A DNA stretch of 64,000 nucleotides from an uncultured Treponema sp. GTDB lineage: Bacteria > Spirochaetota > Spirochaetia > Treponematales > Treponemataceae. The position numbers and the translations under genes were made by a program. The DNA is taken from assembly GCA_934718065.1 (NCBI GenBank), contig CAKUZR010000001.1, positions 62,001 through 126,000 of the forward strand, in the 5' to 3' direction. Below the pieces are notes generated by a model. The model saw only the letters and a program-made list of their open reading frames with translations. It ran no database searches and was not told where the DNA came from. Below are positions 17,805 to 26,311 of this stretch, one piece after another; the first letter of the stretch is position 1, and each line of letters starts with the position of its first letter.

Positions 17805-20444
17805 TTAAATCACAACTTTTCCATTGAAAAGGAAATCCGTGGCGCCAGTCAAATAAACTGTATCGCCAGTGTATTTAACAATCAGCTTTCCACCACGAAC
17901 ATCAACTGTGATATTTTCATTCATTTTGCAATATCCGTTCAGAACAGCGGCAATTACTGCGGCACAAGCACCTGTTCCGCAAGCTGGAGTTTCACCGTTT
18001 CCGCGCTCCCAAGTTCTGAGCTTAAGCTCGTTCGGTCCAACAACGCGCACAAACTCAGTATTTGTTCTGTCCGGGAAATCCTCGTGGTTTTCAAACATCG
18101 GGCCGATTTTTTTCACATCAACCTTGTCAACAAAACCGACAAAAACAACGCAATGCGGATTTCCAACGCTTACACAAGTTACATTGTAATTTATTCCGTC
18201 AACTGTGAGCGACTGGTTTACAATCGCTTTTTCCGGCAAGCCTTCAACGTTCAGCGGCACAGCTTCCAGTTTTGTAGGCAGCGATTCCGGCAAAAAGTCA
18301 GGTTTTCCCATATCAACAGTTACAGAAGAAACTATTCCGTTCAGCTTATAAATTTTCAGGGATTTCACGCCGCTGGCAGTTTCAATTTTAATGTTTGCCG
18401 TTGGCTCTGATTTTTTCTCGTGCTTTTCTGCAATTCCGTAAATATCGTTGTCATAAAGATATTTCGCAACAGCGCGCAAAGCGTTTCCAGCCATCATTCC
18501 TTCTGAACCATCAAGGTTGAAGAACCGCGCCTTTGCATCAGCTTTTTCAGACTTGCACACAAGAACAACTGAATCCGCCCCGATTCCTGAACGTCGGTTG
18601 CAAAGCCGAACCGCAAGTCCGCCCGGATTATTAATCATCTGCTCGTCAGTATTAATGATGATAAAGTCATTTCCTGTTGACTGCATTTTTGTGAATTTTA
18701 CAGTTTCCTTTGAAGTGCGCAAATCGTTTATATCAACAAGCTCAACATTTTCCGGAGAATAATTGCTCATAAGACAATTCGCCAGCGCATTCGCTGTATC
18801 AATCGCTGTTAAACAAGGAATATCGCGCTCAACGGCATGGCGGCGCATACGAACTGAATCCGCATGAGGATTTCGTCCCTTCGCCGACGTTGAAATTACA
18901 TAATCAATTTTTCCAGAGTCAAGAAGAGTAAGAAGGTTGTCATTCGGATTTTCGTGGATTTTGTTCACAACCTGAACTTCCATTCCAAAATCCTGCAACG
19001 TCTTGGCGTTTCCTTCTGTTGCGTAAAGCTTAAAGCCCATATCATAGAATTTGCGGGCAAGCTCAGGAATTTCGTAGCGGTCAGTTTTTCGCACGCTGAA
19101 CAAAACTCCGCCAGAACGCTTCATTGTGTAGCCGGCGCCAACCAGACCTTTGAACAGAGCCTCCTCCATTGTTGAAGCAATTCCCAGAACTTCACCTGTA
19201 GATTTCATTTCCGGGCCAAGATGCGTATCAACATCCATAAGTTTTTCAAAGCTGAATACCGGAACTTTTACCGCAAAATACGGCGGAATTCTGTACAAGC
19301 CAGTTCCGTAGCCCATATCCTTAAGTTTTTCACCAAGCATCGCGCGGACGGCAAGATCAACCATCGGAACGCCTGTAACTTTTGAAATATATGGAACAGT
19401 TCGGCTGGAACGCGGATTTACTTCAATAATATACAAATCGTTGTTGTAAATAAGATACTGAATGTTTACAAGACCTTTTGTTCCAAGCTGAATCGCCAAA
19501 TCCTTTGACTGGCGGATAATTTTTTCACGGAGAACATCGTTCAGATTCCAGCTAGGATAAACCGCAATACTGTCGCCTGAATGAATTCCAGTTCGCTCAA
19601 TATGCTCCATGATTCCAGGAATAAGAACATCCTCGCCGTCGCAGATTCCATCAACTTCAAGCTCAATTCCCTGCATATACTGGTCAATCAAAACCGGATT
19701 TTCAATTCCCTGGGCAAGAATAATTTTCATATATTCTTTTACATCGTCATCGTTGAAAGCAACAATCATATTCTGGCCGCCAAGAACATAAGACGGTCGA
19801 AGAAGAACTGGATATCCGAGTTTTGCAGTAGCCTCAAGGGCTTCCGCTTCATTCATTACTGTAAGACCTTTCGGGCGGTTTATATTCAGTTTTGCGCAAA
19901 GCTCTTCAAAACGCTCGCGGTCTTCCGCAAGATCGATTGCATCCGCGCTTGTTCCAAGAATTTTAATTCCCTGGCTGTCAAGAAATTTTGCAAGTTTGAT
20001 TGCTGTTCCGCCGCCAAAAGCAACTACAACGCCAACCGGCTTTTCAGTGTTTATAACGCCCATTACGTCTTCCGGTGTGAGCGGCTCAAAATACAAACGG
20101 TCAGCTGTGTCAAAATCTGTTGAAACAGTTTCCGGGTTGTTGTTGATAATTGCAACTTCATAGCCAAGCTTTTTCAGCGACCAAACGCACTGAACAGAAG
20201 CGTAGTCAAACTCAATTCCCTGGCCGATTCGAATTGGACCTGAACCAAGAACAATAATTGTGCCTTTCGAGCTGCGTTTCTTGTTTGATTCCATTTCCTT
20301 AAGAAATTCCGCCGCTTCGTTTTCTTTATCATAGCCAGCATAAAAATAAGGAGTTTCCGCATTAAACTCGCCAGCACAAGTATCTACCATTTTGTAAGTC
20401 GGATCTACGTGAAAAACGCGTCGTTCTTTTTTTACTTCAGTCAT
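17805..20444 (-). CDS. carB-dapF: Carbamoyl-phosphate synthase large chain, C-terminal half, fused to a diaminopimelate-epimerase-like domain
   Basis: Residues ~20-600 match the second half of CarB: VDTCAGEF at the oligomerisation boundary, the carbamoyl-phosphate ATP-grasp domain (GSGPIRIGQGIEFDY, LLRPSYVLGGQ, IEVNPRSSRTVPY), then the regulatory MGS-like domain. Residues ~608-883 are DapF-like (TKMQSTGNDF, GIGADSVVL, GNPHCVVF, GETPACGTGACAA). The first DapF catalytic Cys loop, normally MCGNG/A, reads MAGNA here (codon GCT), while the second Cys is kept. The N-terminal CarB half is encoded with carA at 38-41 kb. Start chosen at 20444 because GAGG lies 7 bp upstream; an ATG at 20456 is also in frame. 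Confidence 0.92.
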   Translation of the reverse strand: MTEVKKERRVFHVDPTYKMVDTCAGEFNAETPYFYAGYDKENEAAEFLKEMESNKKRSSKGTIIVLGSGPIRIGQGIEFDYASVQCVWSLKKLGYEVAIINNNPETVSTDFDTADRLYFEPLTPEDVMGVINTEKPVGVVVAFGGGTAIKLAKFLDSQGIKILGTSADAIDLAEDRERFEELCAKLNINRPKGLTVMNEAEALEATAKLGYPVLLRPSYVLGGQNMIVAFNDDDVKEYMKIILAQGIENPVLIDQYMQGIELEVDGICDGEDVLIPGIMEHIERTGIHSGDSIAVYPSWNLNDVLREKIIRQSKDLAIQLGTKGLVNIQYLIYNNDLYIIEVNPRSSRTVPYISKVTGVPMVDLAVRAMLGEKLKDMGYGTGLYRIPPYFAVKVPVFSFEKLMDVDTHLGPEMKSTGEVLGIASTMEEALFKGLVGAGYTMKRSGGVLFSVRKTDRYEIPELARKFYDMGFKLYATEGNAKTLQDFGMEVQVVNKIHENPNDNLLTLLDSGKIDYVISTSAKGRNPHADSVRMRRHAVERDIPCLTAIDTANALANCLMSNYSPENVELVDINDLRTSKETVKFTKMQSTGNDFIIINTDEQMINNPGGLAVRLCNRRSGIGADSVVLVCKSEKADAKARFFNLDGSEGMMAGNALRAVAKYLYDNDIYGIAEKHEKKSEPTANIKIETASGVKSLKIYKLNGIVSSVTVDMGKPDFLPESLPTKLEAVPLNVEGLPEKAIVNQSLTVDGINYNVTCVSVGNPHCVVFVGFVDKVDVKKIGPMFENHEDFPDRTNTEFVRVVGPNELKLRTWERGNGETPACGTGACAAVIAAVLNGYCKMNENITVDVRGGKLIVKYTGDTVYLTGATDFLFNGKVVI

Positions 20445-20482
20445 TTTATTCCTCATACATTATTTTTATGCAAAAAAAATGA

Positions 20483-20506
20483 GCCCTCTAAAAAGAGTTC
20501 TCATCT
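20483..20506 (-). terminator. Hairpin with U-tract just upstream of carB-dapF
   Basis: Around 20480-20505 the blocks ATGAG-CC-CTCT, an A4 loop and AGAG-TT-CTCAT are complementary. On the minus strand a run of eight T follows. It can terminate the ABC/dehydrogenase operon, but it lies only ~25 bp before the carB-dapF ATG. A TTGACA at 20548-20543 upstream of it could start a transcript that contains the hairpin in its leader. Confidence 0.6.
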
Positions 20507-20629
20507 AAAATTTTTTACAAGCAAAAGATTAAAATCCATATATGTCAAGATTTTTTCTGCTATAGTTTCCATAATCTTTTGGATTATAATAAATTTTTAA
20601 AAAAAAGTATATGGCTGTTGAAAAAAAAT

Positions 20630-21793
20630 CTATAAACTCGCCTTGTATATTTTGCAAACGTCCTGCGGATAAAGTTTTTTCCATCCGTTGATAAAACCAT
20701 TCACGCCGCAAGCTTTTTCCGCCATGATTTCAAAATTTTTGTCGTCAATTCCAATTGAGCTCAAAGTGCTGTTCAAGCCTAGTTTTGAAAAGAAAAAATC
20801 CTTCACGTATTCAATTCCCGCTTTTGCAACCTTGAATTTGTCTTCATCCGAGGAAATTCCGCACACATTGACCGCAAAATTATAAAATTTCTGGACAGTC
20901 GTTTCATCCAGCACAAATTCCATCCAATGCGGCGTTAAAATCGCAAGCCCCAGGCCATGCGTTATATCATAAAAACCGCTCAGCTGATGTTCCATGGCGT
21001 GGCAGCTCCACGGATGTTTGCTGCATCCATAAATATATCCGTTTATTGCCCAGGTTGAAGTCCACATCAAATTCGCCCTGGCCTCGTAGTTTTCTGGCTC
21101 TTTTAAAGCGAGCGGAGCATATTTGAACACGGTTTTCAACATTCCTTCCATCTGAGTGTCAAGCATATACAAAGCCTGGTTGAAATTGAAATAAACTTCA
21201 AAAATATGGCTAAGAATATCCGCGCTGCCGCAAGCCGTCTGGTATTTTCCAACTGAATAAGTCAGTTCAGGATCACAGAAAGAAGCTACCGGAAACAACT
21301 TGTCATTGATTAAAGCGAGCTTATCCTGCGTTTCAGAATTATTCAAAACCGCAGTGTTATCCATTTCTGAACCAGTTGCGGAAATTGTCAGAACACAGAA
21401 CAGCGGAAGACCTTTTTCAACTGGCATTTTTTTTGAAATAAAATCCCACACATCGAAATCAACGCACGTTCCAATTGAAATAAATTTTGAGGCATCCATA
21501 ACCGAGCCTCCGCCAACCGCAAGAATCAGGTCAATTTGGTTCTGTTTACAAATTTCAATTCCGCGGCGAACAGATTCAACTTTTGGATTTGGCTCAATTC
21601 CTGAAAATTCAAAGATTTCCATTCCGTATTTTTTCAGCTGGGCGCAAACTGAATCAAAAACTCCAGTTTTTTTGATAGAGCCGCCGCCGTAAACCAAAAG
21701 GACCTTTTTTCCATAGGATTGCAAAACGCCGCCCAAATTTTCAAGCTGCCCTTTTCCAAAATAAATTTTTGTCGGAATATGATATGTAAACAT
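20630..21793 (-). CDS. Iron-containing alcohol dehydrogenase (butanol dehydrogenase-like)
   Basis: A 387-residue group III alcohol dehydrogenase. The N-terminal NAD(P)-binding part has YGGGSIKKTG and ILAVGGGSVMDASKF. The C-terminal metal-binding helices carry Asp/His ligands in SADILSHIFE, HAMEHQLSGFYD and THGLGLAIL. It interconverts aldehydes and alcohols with NAD(P)H in the cytoplasm. GGAGG lies 6 bp before the ATG. It is the last gene of a minus-strand series with the amino-acid ABC transporter and a cytidylate-kinase-like gene, with gaps of under 20 bp, so it is probably part of that operon. Confidence 0.9.
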   Translation of the reverse strand: MFTYHIPTKIYFGKGQLENLGGVLQSYGKKVLLVYGGGSIKKTGVFDSVCAQLKKYGMEIFEFSGIEPNPKVESVRRGIEICKQNQIDLILAVGGGSVMDASKFISIGTCVDFDVWDFISKKMPVEKGLPLFCVLTISATGSEMDNTAVLNNSETQDKLALINDKLFPVASFCDPELTYSVGKYQTACGSADILSHIFEVYFNFNQALYMLDTQMEGMLKTVFKYAPLALKEPENYEARANLMWTSTWAINGYIYGCSKHPWSCHAMEHQLSGFYDITHGLGLAILTPHWMEFVLDETTVQKFYNFAVNVCGISSDEDKFKVAKAGIEYVKDFFFSKLGLNSTLSSIGIDDKNFEIMAEKACGVNGFINGWKKLYPQDVCKIYKASL

Positions 21794-21807
21794 CGCCGCC
21801 TCCAGTT

Positions 21808-22452
21808 TTATTCTGTTTTCAAATCAGGAAATTTTGTTATCAACGCGTGTTTTATCATGTCAACGCAACCAGAAATTCCTAAACGCGCTGTATTCAACGT
21901 CAAGTCATAGTTTACAGGATTCGTCCAGTAGTTTCCGCCGGTGTAATATTCATAATATTCGGCGCGGTATTTATCAGTTTCTGTGATTGAAATGTCCGCA
22001 GTTTCCGCAGTTACTCCCATCTGCTTCATAATTCTTGGGCGGCAAAAGGAGCGCGGCGCTTCGATATAAACGCTTAAAACTCTTTTTCTGTCGCGCAAAA
22101 CCCAGTCAGCGGCTTTGCCAACAATCACGCAGCTTTCTGTATTTGCAAGTTCTTCAATAATTTGCTTTTCATATTCATAAAGCTGGTCGTCGCTGGCGAA
22201 TTTTTTCTTTTCTGGAGTCGCGGTTGTTCTTCGTGGAAGTCCGCGCAGAAGCGATGTGATTCCCGTATGTTTCTGGTGAAGTTTTTCGTTCACTTCCTCA
22301 AAAAGCTGGCGGTCAATTCCGCTAAGCTGAGAAGCCAATGTCAAAATGCGGTTTTCATAGCAATGAATTCCTAAATCCTTTGCAACTGTTGAAGCAATTT
22401 CCTTTCCGCCTGAACCAAATCCTCTGGCAATCGTGATTGTATAATTTTCCAT
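21808..22452 (-). CDS. Cytidylate kinase-like P-loop protein
   Basis: This 214-residue protein belongs to the cytidylate-kinase-like family. The N-terminus TITIARGFGSGGKEIA holds a degenerate P-loop. DLGIHCYENRILTLAS and CVIVGKAADWVLRD are other typical blocks. These proteins resemble Cmk but lack parts of the NMP-binding domain, and their substrate is generally unknown. GGAGG precedes the ATG. It lies 3 bp after the ABC ATPase and 14 bp before the alcohol dehydrogenase, which ties it to transport or metabolism of the imported compound. True Cmk activity is unlikely to be its role in this context. Confidence 0.85.
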   Translation of the reverse strand: MENYTITIARGFGSGGKEIASTVAKDLGIHCYENRILTLASQLSGIDRQLFEEVNEKLHQKHTGITSLLRGLPRRTTATPEKKKFASDDQLYEYEKQIIEELANTESCVIVGKAADWVLRDRKRVLSVYIEAPRSFCRPRIMKQMGVTAETADISITETDKYRAEYYEYYTGGNYWTNPVNYDLTLNTARLGISGCVDMIKHALITKFPDLKTE

Positions 22453-22455
22453 TTT

Positions 22456-23229
22456 CTAATCCTCCATATATCTTTTCAAAAATTCCTTCATTCTGGCTGT
22501 TTTTGGATTTGTAAAAATTACATCCGGCGAATCGTTTTCCACAATGTAGCCTTGATCCATAAAAATCGTTCTTGTTGAAACTTCTTTTGCAAAAGCCATT
22601 TCATGCGTAACAATCATCATTGTAAGTCCGTCCTGAGCAAGATCCTTCATAACTTTAAGAACATCGCCAACCATTTCCGGGTCAAGCGCGCTGGTCGGCT
22701 CATCGAACAGAAGCATTTCCGGCTGCATTGTCAACGCCCTGGCAATCGCGACTCTCTGCTTCTGGCCGCCAGAAAGCTGCGCCGGATGAGCATTGATATA
22801 AGGCGCCATTCCGACTTTTCTTAAATATTTTATGGCAAGAAATTCCGCTTCCGGCTTTTTCATTCCAAGAACTTTTGTTGTGCCCGCCATGCAGTTCTGA
22901 AGAACCGTCATATTGTTAAAAAGATTGAATGACTGAAAAACCATTCCAACTTTTGTACGGAATTTTGCAAGCTCCTTTGAATTTGAACCGACTTCCTTTC
23001 CGTTGAAAATGATTTTTCCGGCAGTTTTTGTTTCCAGCCCGTTTATGCAGCGAAGCATCGTGGATTTTCCAGAACCGGAAGAACCAATAATACAAACAAC
23101 TTCACCTTTGTTTATTGAAAAATCAAGATCCTTTAAAACCTCGTGCGTTCCAAAATTCTTCACAAGATGTTCAACCTTCAAAATCGGCCCGCAGTTTTTC
23201 GACTCTTTTTCTTCCATCTGAAACTCCAT
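22456..23229 (-). CDS. Polar amino acid ABC transporter ATP-binding protein
   Basis: A 257-residue ABC ATPase of the GlnQ/HisP type: Walker [11 protein letters not shown]-loop in VFQSFNLF, signature [15 protein letters not shown], Walker [13 protein letters not shown] and the H-loop in VTHEMAFA. It energises the adjacent permease. The ATG directly abuts the permease stop, so translation is coupled. A second ATG four codons downstream is possible. Confidence 0.93.
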   Translation of the reverse strand: MEFQMEEKESKNCGPILKVEHLVKNFGTHEVLKDLDFSINKGEVVCIIGSSGSGKSTMLRCINGLETKTAGKIIFNGKEVGSNSKELAKFRTKVGMVFQSFNLFNNMTVLQNCMAGTTKVLGMKKPEAEFLAIKYLRKVGMAPYINAHPAQLSGGQKQRVAIARALTMQPEMLLFDEPTSALDPEMVGDVLKVMKDLAQDGLTMMIVTHEMAFAKEVSTRTIFMDQGYIVENDSPDVIFTNPKTARMKEFLKRYMED

Positions 23230-23982
23230 TTATTCTGCTGCTCCGCTCATATATTCAACAGCAAGCTCGTAATCCTTCTGCTGAAAAGCCTTTTTTTCCA
23301 CAATCTTAAGAATCTTTGTAAAAAATGTGCAAATGACGAAATAAAAAATTGCGCAAATAATATAAGATTCAAAATAACGATAATAAATTCCCGCCGCGCT
23401 TTTTGTTGCAAAATAAAGCTCGTAAACACCGATAACGTTAAGCACGGAAGTCATCTTCAGATTTGTTAAAAACTGATTGACCATTTCCGGAACAATATTT
23501 CTGAATGCCTGCGGCAAAATCACAATGAACATTGTTTTTGTGTGGCTCATTCCCAGCGCGAATCCGCCTTCAAGCTGTCCGTTGTCCACAGAAATAATTC
23601 CTCCGCGGACGGTTTCCGCCATATACGCGCCTGTATTCATCATCAGAACTATCAAAGAAGCCAAAAACGGCGAAATGTCGAATCCCGCATTTTTCAGTCC
23701 GTAGTAGAAAACCATCGCCTGAACCATCATTGGAGTTCCACGGAAAACCGCAACAAACGCAGAGCAAACCGGTTTTAAAATCCCGAAAGTTATTTTATGA
23801 AGAATGTTGTCGCCCTTTGCAATCGGAGTTGCCTGAACAAGACCAATTGCAAAGCCCAAGATGTAACCCAGAATTGTGCCAATAATCGCAATTTCAAGAG
23901 TCAGTACAGTTCCTTTTAAGAAATATCCCCAGTAATTCTTAAAAATGAACCATATCCAGTAAACAAGACCTTTATCATTCAT
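23230..23982 (-). CDS. Polar amino acid ABC transporter permease
   Basis: A HisM/GlnP-type membrane protein of ~250 residues. Several transmembrane segments are visible, with GTVLTLEIAIIGTILGYILG at the N-terminus and the EAA loop in EGGFALGMSHTKTMFIVILPQAFRNIVPEM. Start placed at 23982 because GGAGGAG lies 5 bp upstream; the frame extends 24 codons further without a good start. Only one permease is present, so it probably works as a homodimer. Confidence 0.92.
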   Translation of the reverse strand: MNDKGLVYWIWFIFKNYWGYFLKGTVLTLEIAIIGTILGYILGFAIGLVQATPIAKGDNILHKITFGILKPVCSAFVAVFRGTPMMVQAMVFYYGLKNAGFDISPFLASLIVLMMNTGAYMAETVRGGIISVDNGQLEGGFALGMSHTKTMFIVILPQAFRNIVPEMVNQFLTNLKMTSVLNVIGVYELYFATKSAAGIYYRYFESYIICAIFYFVICTFFTKILKIVEKKAFQQKDYELAVEYMSGAAE

Positions 23983-24067
23983 GAAGTCTCCTCCGCTTAA
24001 AATTTGCGCCGCGAAAATTTCAAAATATGAAATTCCAGCGCAAACAAAGCTCAAACTTTTCTTTCTT

Positions 24068-24982
24068 TTAGTTGCTCAGCGGCTGGGTTTCAATAGCCAG
24101 CTTCATATATTTGTCCATAAGCTCCTGGTTCCATCCGATTGCGTGCATTGCTTTTTTCAACGCTTCCACGGCGACGGTATTTCCTTCGATTACAGAAGGC
24201 GTGCATGTGTCTGAAGCATTTTCCGGCGTAACAAAGTCATAGCCTTTTTCAAGCTGGCAAATTACAACATTCGGGTTTGAAAGACATCCTGAATAAGCGG
24301 TTGGCCAGTCCATAACACCGCAGTCAACGTCGCCCATAGCAACTTTCATAATGACTTCCGTGCAAGTGTCAGGAAACGGCAAAATTTGCGGCTCAGGAAC
24401 TTGATTTATGTAAGCCGGCCAGTTTGTGTTAATCTGCGTTGTGAATTTCAATCCCTTGAACTGTTCAAGCCTTGTGTATTTTTCATAAGGGCTTCCTTTT
24501 TTTACAACGATTACGTTATATCGGTTGTAATAAGGATCAATGTAATCAAGGAAAGTATCGCGCTCCTCTGAATAAATGCTTCCAGACTCAACAAGGTCGT
24601 AATCGCCGGCCTTTAATCCCATCCAGATTGAAGCCCAGTCATTCTTGTGAATTTCAAGGGCGAGCCCCATTTCATCGGCAAGCATTTTTGAAAAAATCAC
24701 GTCGTAGCCAAAAGTGTAATCCGCAGAACCATAAATCGGCTCGGCAGTAAGCTCCGGATGTCCTGGAATACTTTTTGTCGGCTGAGTCCAGTTGAACGGA
24801 GCGTAGGCACATTCAATTCCAACTTTTAAAACACCTTTCACCTGATTTGCAAATTCAGCATATTCAGGCTTTCCTGTATATTCATATTTGACTTCCGCCT
24901 GCTTCTTTTTGCAAGAATTCAATCCAAGTGCCATGCAAACCAGCCCGGCACCAAAAACAAAATTTCTAAAAGTCTTTTTCAT
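24068..24982 (-). CDS. Amino acid ABC transporter substrate-binding lipoprotein
   Basis: A ~304-residue SBP of the bacterial extracellular family 3. A lipoprotein signal peptide ends in LGLNSC. LKVGIECAYAPFNW begins lobe 1, followed by GYDVIFSKMLADEMGLALEI and later GDYDLVESG. It captures an amino acid or related amine and delivers it to the adjacent permease. Start chosen at 24982, preceded by GCGAGG; an upstream in-frame ATG at 25036 would place the signal peptide internally. The exact ligand cannot be read from the sequence. Confidence 0.92.
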   Translation of the reverse strand: MKKTFRNFVFGAGLVCMALGLNSCKKKQAEVKYEYTGKPEYAEFANQVKGVLKVGIECAYAPFNWTQPTKSIPGHPELTAEPIYGSADYTFGYDVIFSKMLADEMGLALEIHKNDWASIWMGLKAGDYDLVESGSIYSEERDTFLDYIDPYYNRYNVIVVKKGSPYEKYTRLEQFKGLKFTTQINTNWPAYINQVPEPQILPFPDTCTEVIMKVAMGDVDCGVMDWPTAYSGCLSNPNVVICQLEKGYDFVTPENASDTCTPSVIEGNTVAVEALKKAMHAIGWNQELMDKYMKLAIETQPLSN

Positions 24983-24999
24983 AGTTCGCCTCGCTTTCA

Positions 25000-25054
25000 A
25001 AAAAAATGAAAAGGCGTCAAAAGATAATCCTTTCAAGATTCTTTCAACGCCTTT
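25000..25054 (-). terminator. Terminator or attenuator in the leader of the amino acid ABC operon
   Basis: AAAGGCGT (25010-25017) pairs with ACGCCTTT (25047-25054), and inner complementary stretches (GAAAG-ATC against GAT-TCTTT) lengthen the hairpin. On the minus strand a run of T follows at 25006-25000. It lies after the araC-like gene and only ~18 bp before the SBP start codon, leaving no room for a promoter in between. It could be a simple terminator that is partly read through, or a controlled attenuator. Confidence 0.65.
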
Positions 25055-25120
25055 GTTGTACAGAATAATAATATTTTTGCTTTTTCTTGAATTGTAAAAA
25101 ATCGCAATACTGAAAAATTT

Positions 25121-25942
25121 TTAATTGAAATCAATCACCCGGTTTTTATAAGAAATTTGCTTCAGCTGATTTATATATTCCGTTGGAGAAACGCCCGTAA
25201 ATTCCTTGAACGAATGAACAAAATGGCTCTGGTCATAAAAATTGAATTTGCTGGAAAAATTCGGGAAAGACTCGATTTCCGTGCGGTTCAGCTCGTTTAT
25301 CAGCGTGTGCATTTTTACATTTTTGCAGAACTGCTTTGCGCTGCAGCCAAGATAAGTTTCAAACAAAAGATTTATGTAGCGCGAAGAATATCCTGTGTAG
25401 TCAATAAGCTCGCTGATTTTCAAAAGACCGTCCTTCTGCACAACCAAATTCACCATCTGATAGAACAAATGCTTCTGGCCGCTTTCCGTTGCGTTCAGCC
25501 ATTTTCGGTATTCTTCCATAAAAGTGCACATTCTGTTTGTAAAAGTTTGCTGAGCGGACATTTTTTCAGAAAGATTTTTCATGATTTCAAAATTTTCAAG
25601 GCCGATTTTTTGCCCGACAAGCTCTTTAACTTCCTGATTTTCAAAAAAAGGATTTGCGCCCGGCTGAAAACGAATTCCAAAATAATCGCAGTTTTTTTTC
25701 AATGCCAAAGTTTGAAGGCCGCCGGAATTTCCAATCAAGAATGAATTCATATTGTTCGCTGAATATTCAAACAGAATGTTGGAGCAGCTGTCCTCCAGAA
25801 ATGGAACTTTTTTTTCAGAATCAGTTTTGAAGCTGTAAAAATGTGAAATTCCAAAATCCGCGACAATTTTCTGGTAGAATTTTTCCGTTTCCATAACCAG
25901 ATATGATTGAATTGTATGAATATGCATCTTTTCGTCTTTCAT
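25121..25942 (-). CDS. AraC family transcriptional regulator
   Basis: A 273-residue protein with an N-terminal sensing domain and two C-terminal AraC helix-turn-helix motifs (ISELIDYTGYSSRYINLLFE and FYDQSHFVHSFKEFTGVSPTEY). The N-terminal half (FGIRFQPGANPFF) resembles the DUF6597-type sensor found in many AraC proteins. GAGG lies before the ATG. It is upstream of and on the same strand as the amino-acid ABC operon and likely controls it, the nearby oxidase operon, or both. Confidence 0.9.
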   Translation of the reverse strand: MKDEKMHIHTIQSYLVMETEKFYQKIVADFGISHFYSFKTDSEKKVPFLEDSCSNILFEYSANNMNSFLIGNSGGLQTLALKKNCDYFGIRFQPGANPFFENQEVKELVGQKIGLENFEIMKNLSEKMSAQQTFTNRMCTFMEEYRKWLNATESGQKHLFYQMVNLVVQKDGLLKISELIDYTGYSSRYINLLFETYLGCSAKQFCKNVKMHTLINELNRTEIESFPNFSSKFNFYDQSHFVHSFKEFTGVSPTEYINQLKQISYKNRVIDFN

Positions 25943-25982
25943 AGATTCGCCTCAACAAAATCAGAATTAAAGTTTTAATAGC

Positions 25983-26178
25983 CCAAATGTCGAGTTTTTT
26001 TGCAAATTATGAATAATTGCTTTCGGCACATTTCCAGTTTGCTCCAGATGGATTTGGCTCGCGCTTCGCTTGTATTAATTCGGGTGCTCCGCACTTTTAT
26101 TAATTCAATCGCCAAAAATCTTCACAAACTGCAAATCTGCCTGCGCTTTTATTTTTTTTACAAAAGCTCGACATTCAG
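25983..26178 (+). repeat. Dispersed palindromic repeat, copy 2
   Basis: Same element and orientation as copy 1, with ends AAATGTCGAG and CTCGACATTCAG. It starts 41 bp upstream of the araC-like start codon. Confidence 0.9.
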
Positions 26179-26191
26179 GTTAAATAAAAAA

Positions 26192-26233
26192 ACGTCAGAA
26201 CCTAGCGAAGCGCGCTTCACAAAGTTCTGACGT
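26192..26233. terminator. Terminator of the FAD/Fe-S oxidase operon
   Basis: ACGTCAGAAC (26192-26201) and GTTCTGACGT (26224-26233) form a perfect 10-bp stem. On the minus strand it is followed by TTTTTTT. The loop carries its own small palindrome GAAGCGCGCTTC. It sits ~80 bp after the oxidase operon. Confidence 0.85.
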
Positions 26234-26311
26234 CTTTGTCATACCTGATACAACAGTAGCGAATCATTATTTTATTGTCAATAATTCAGACAATCCGGGT
26301 AATTCTGCTGC

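Noticed and set aside
19581..20123. 180-codon plus-strand frame opposite carB-dapF
   Set aside because: Antisense to ATP-grasp motifs, no start signals, composition typical of a shadow frame.
17805..20444. Possibility that the CarB-DapF fusion is a frameshift or assembly artefact
   Set aside because: A single uninterrupted frame covers both domains, and the complementary CarB N-half ends cleanly at the matching boundary, so a real split is simpler. Long reads could still test it.
26000..26230. Open frame of 76 codons with MDLARA...SIAKNLHKLQICLRFY, repeated at 42129-42401
   Set aside because: Both frames lie on copies of the dispersed repeat and share sequence only because of it; other copies have stops in the same frame and none has a ribosome-binding site.
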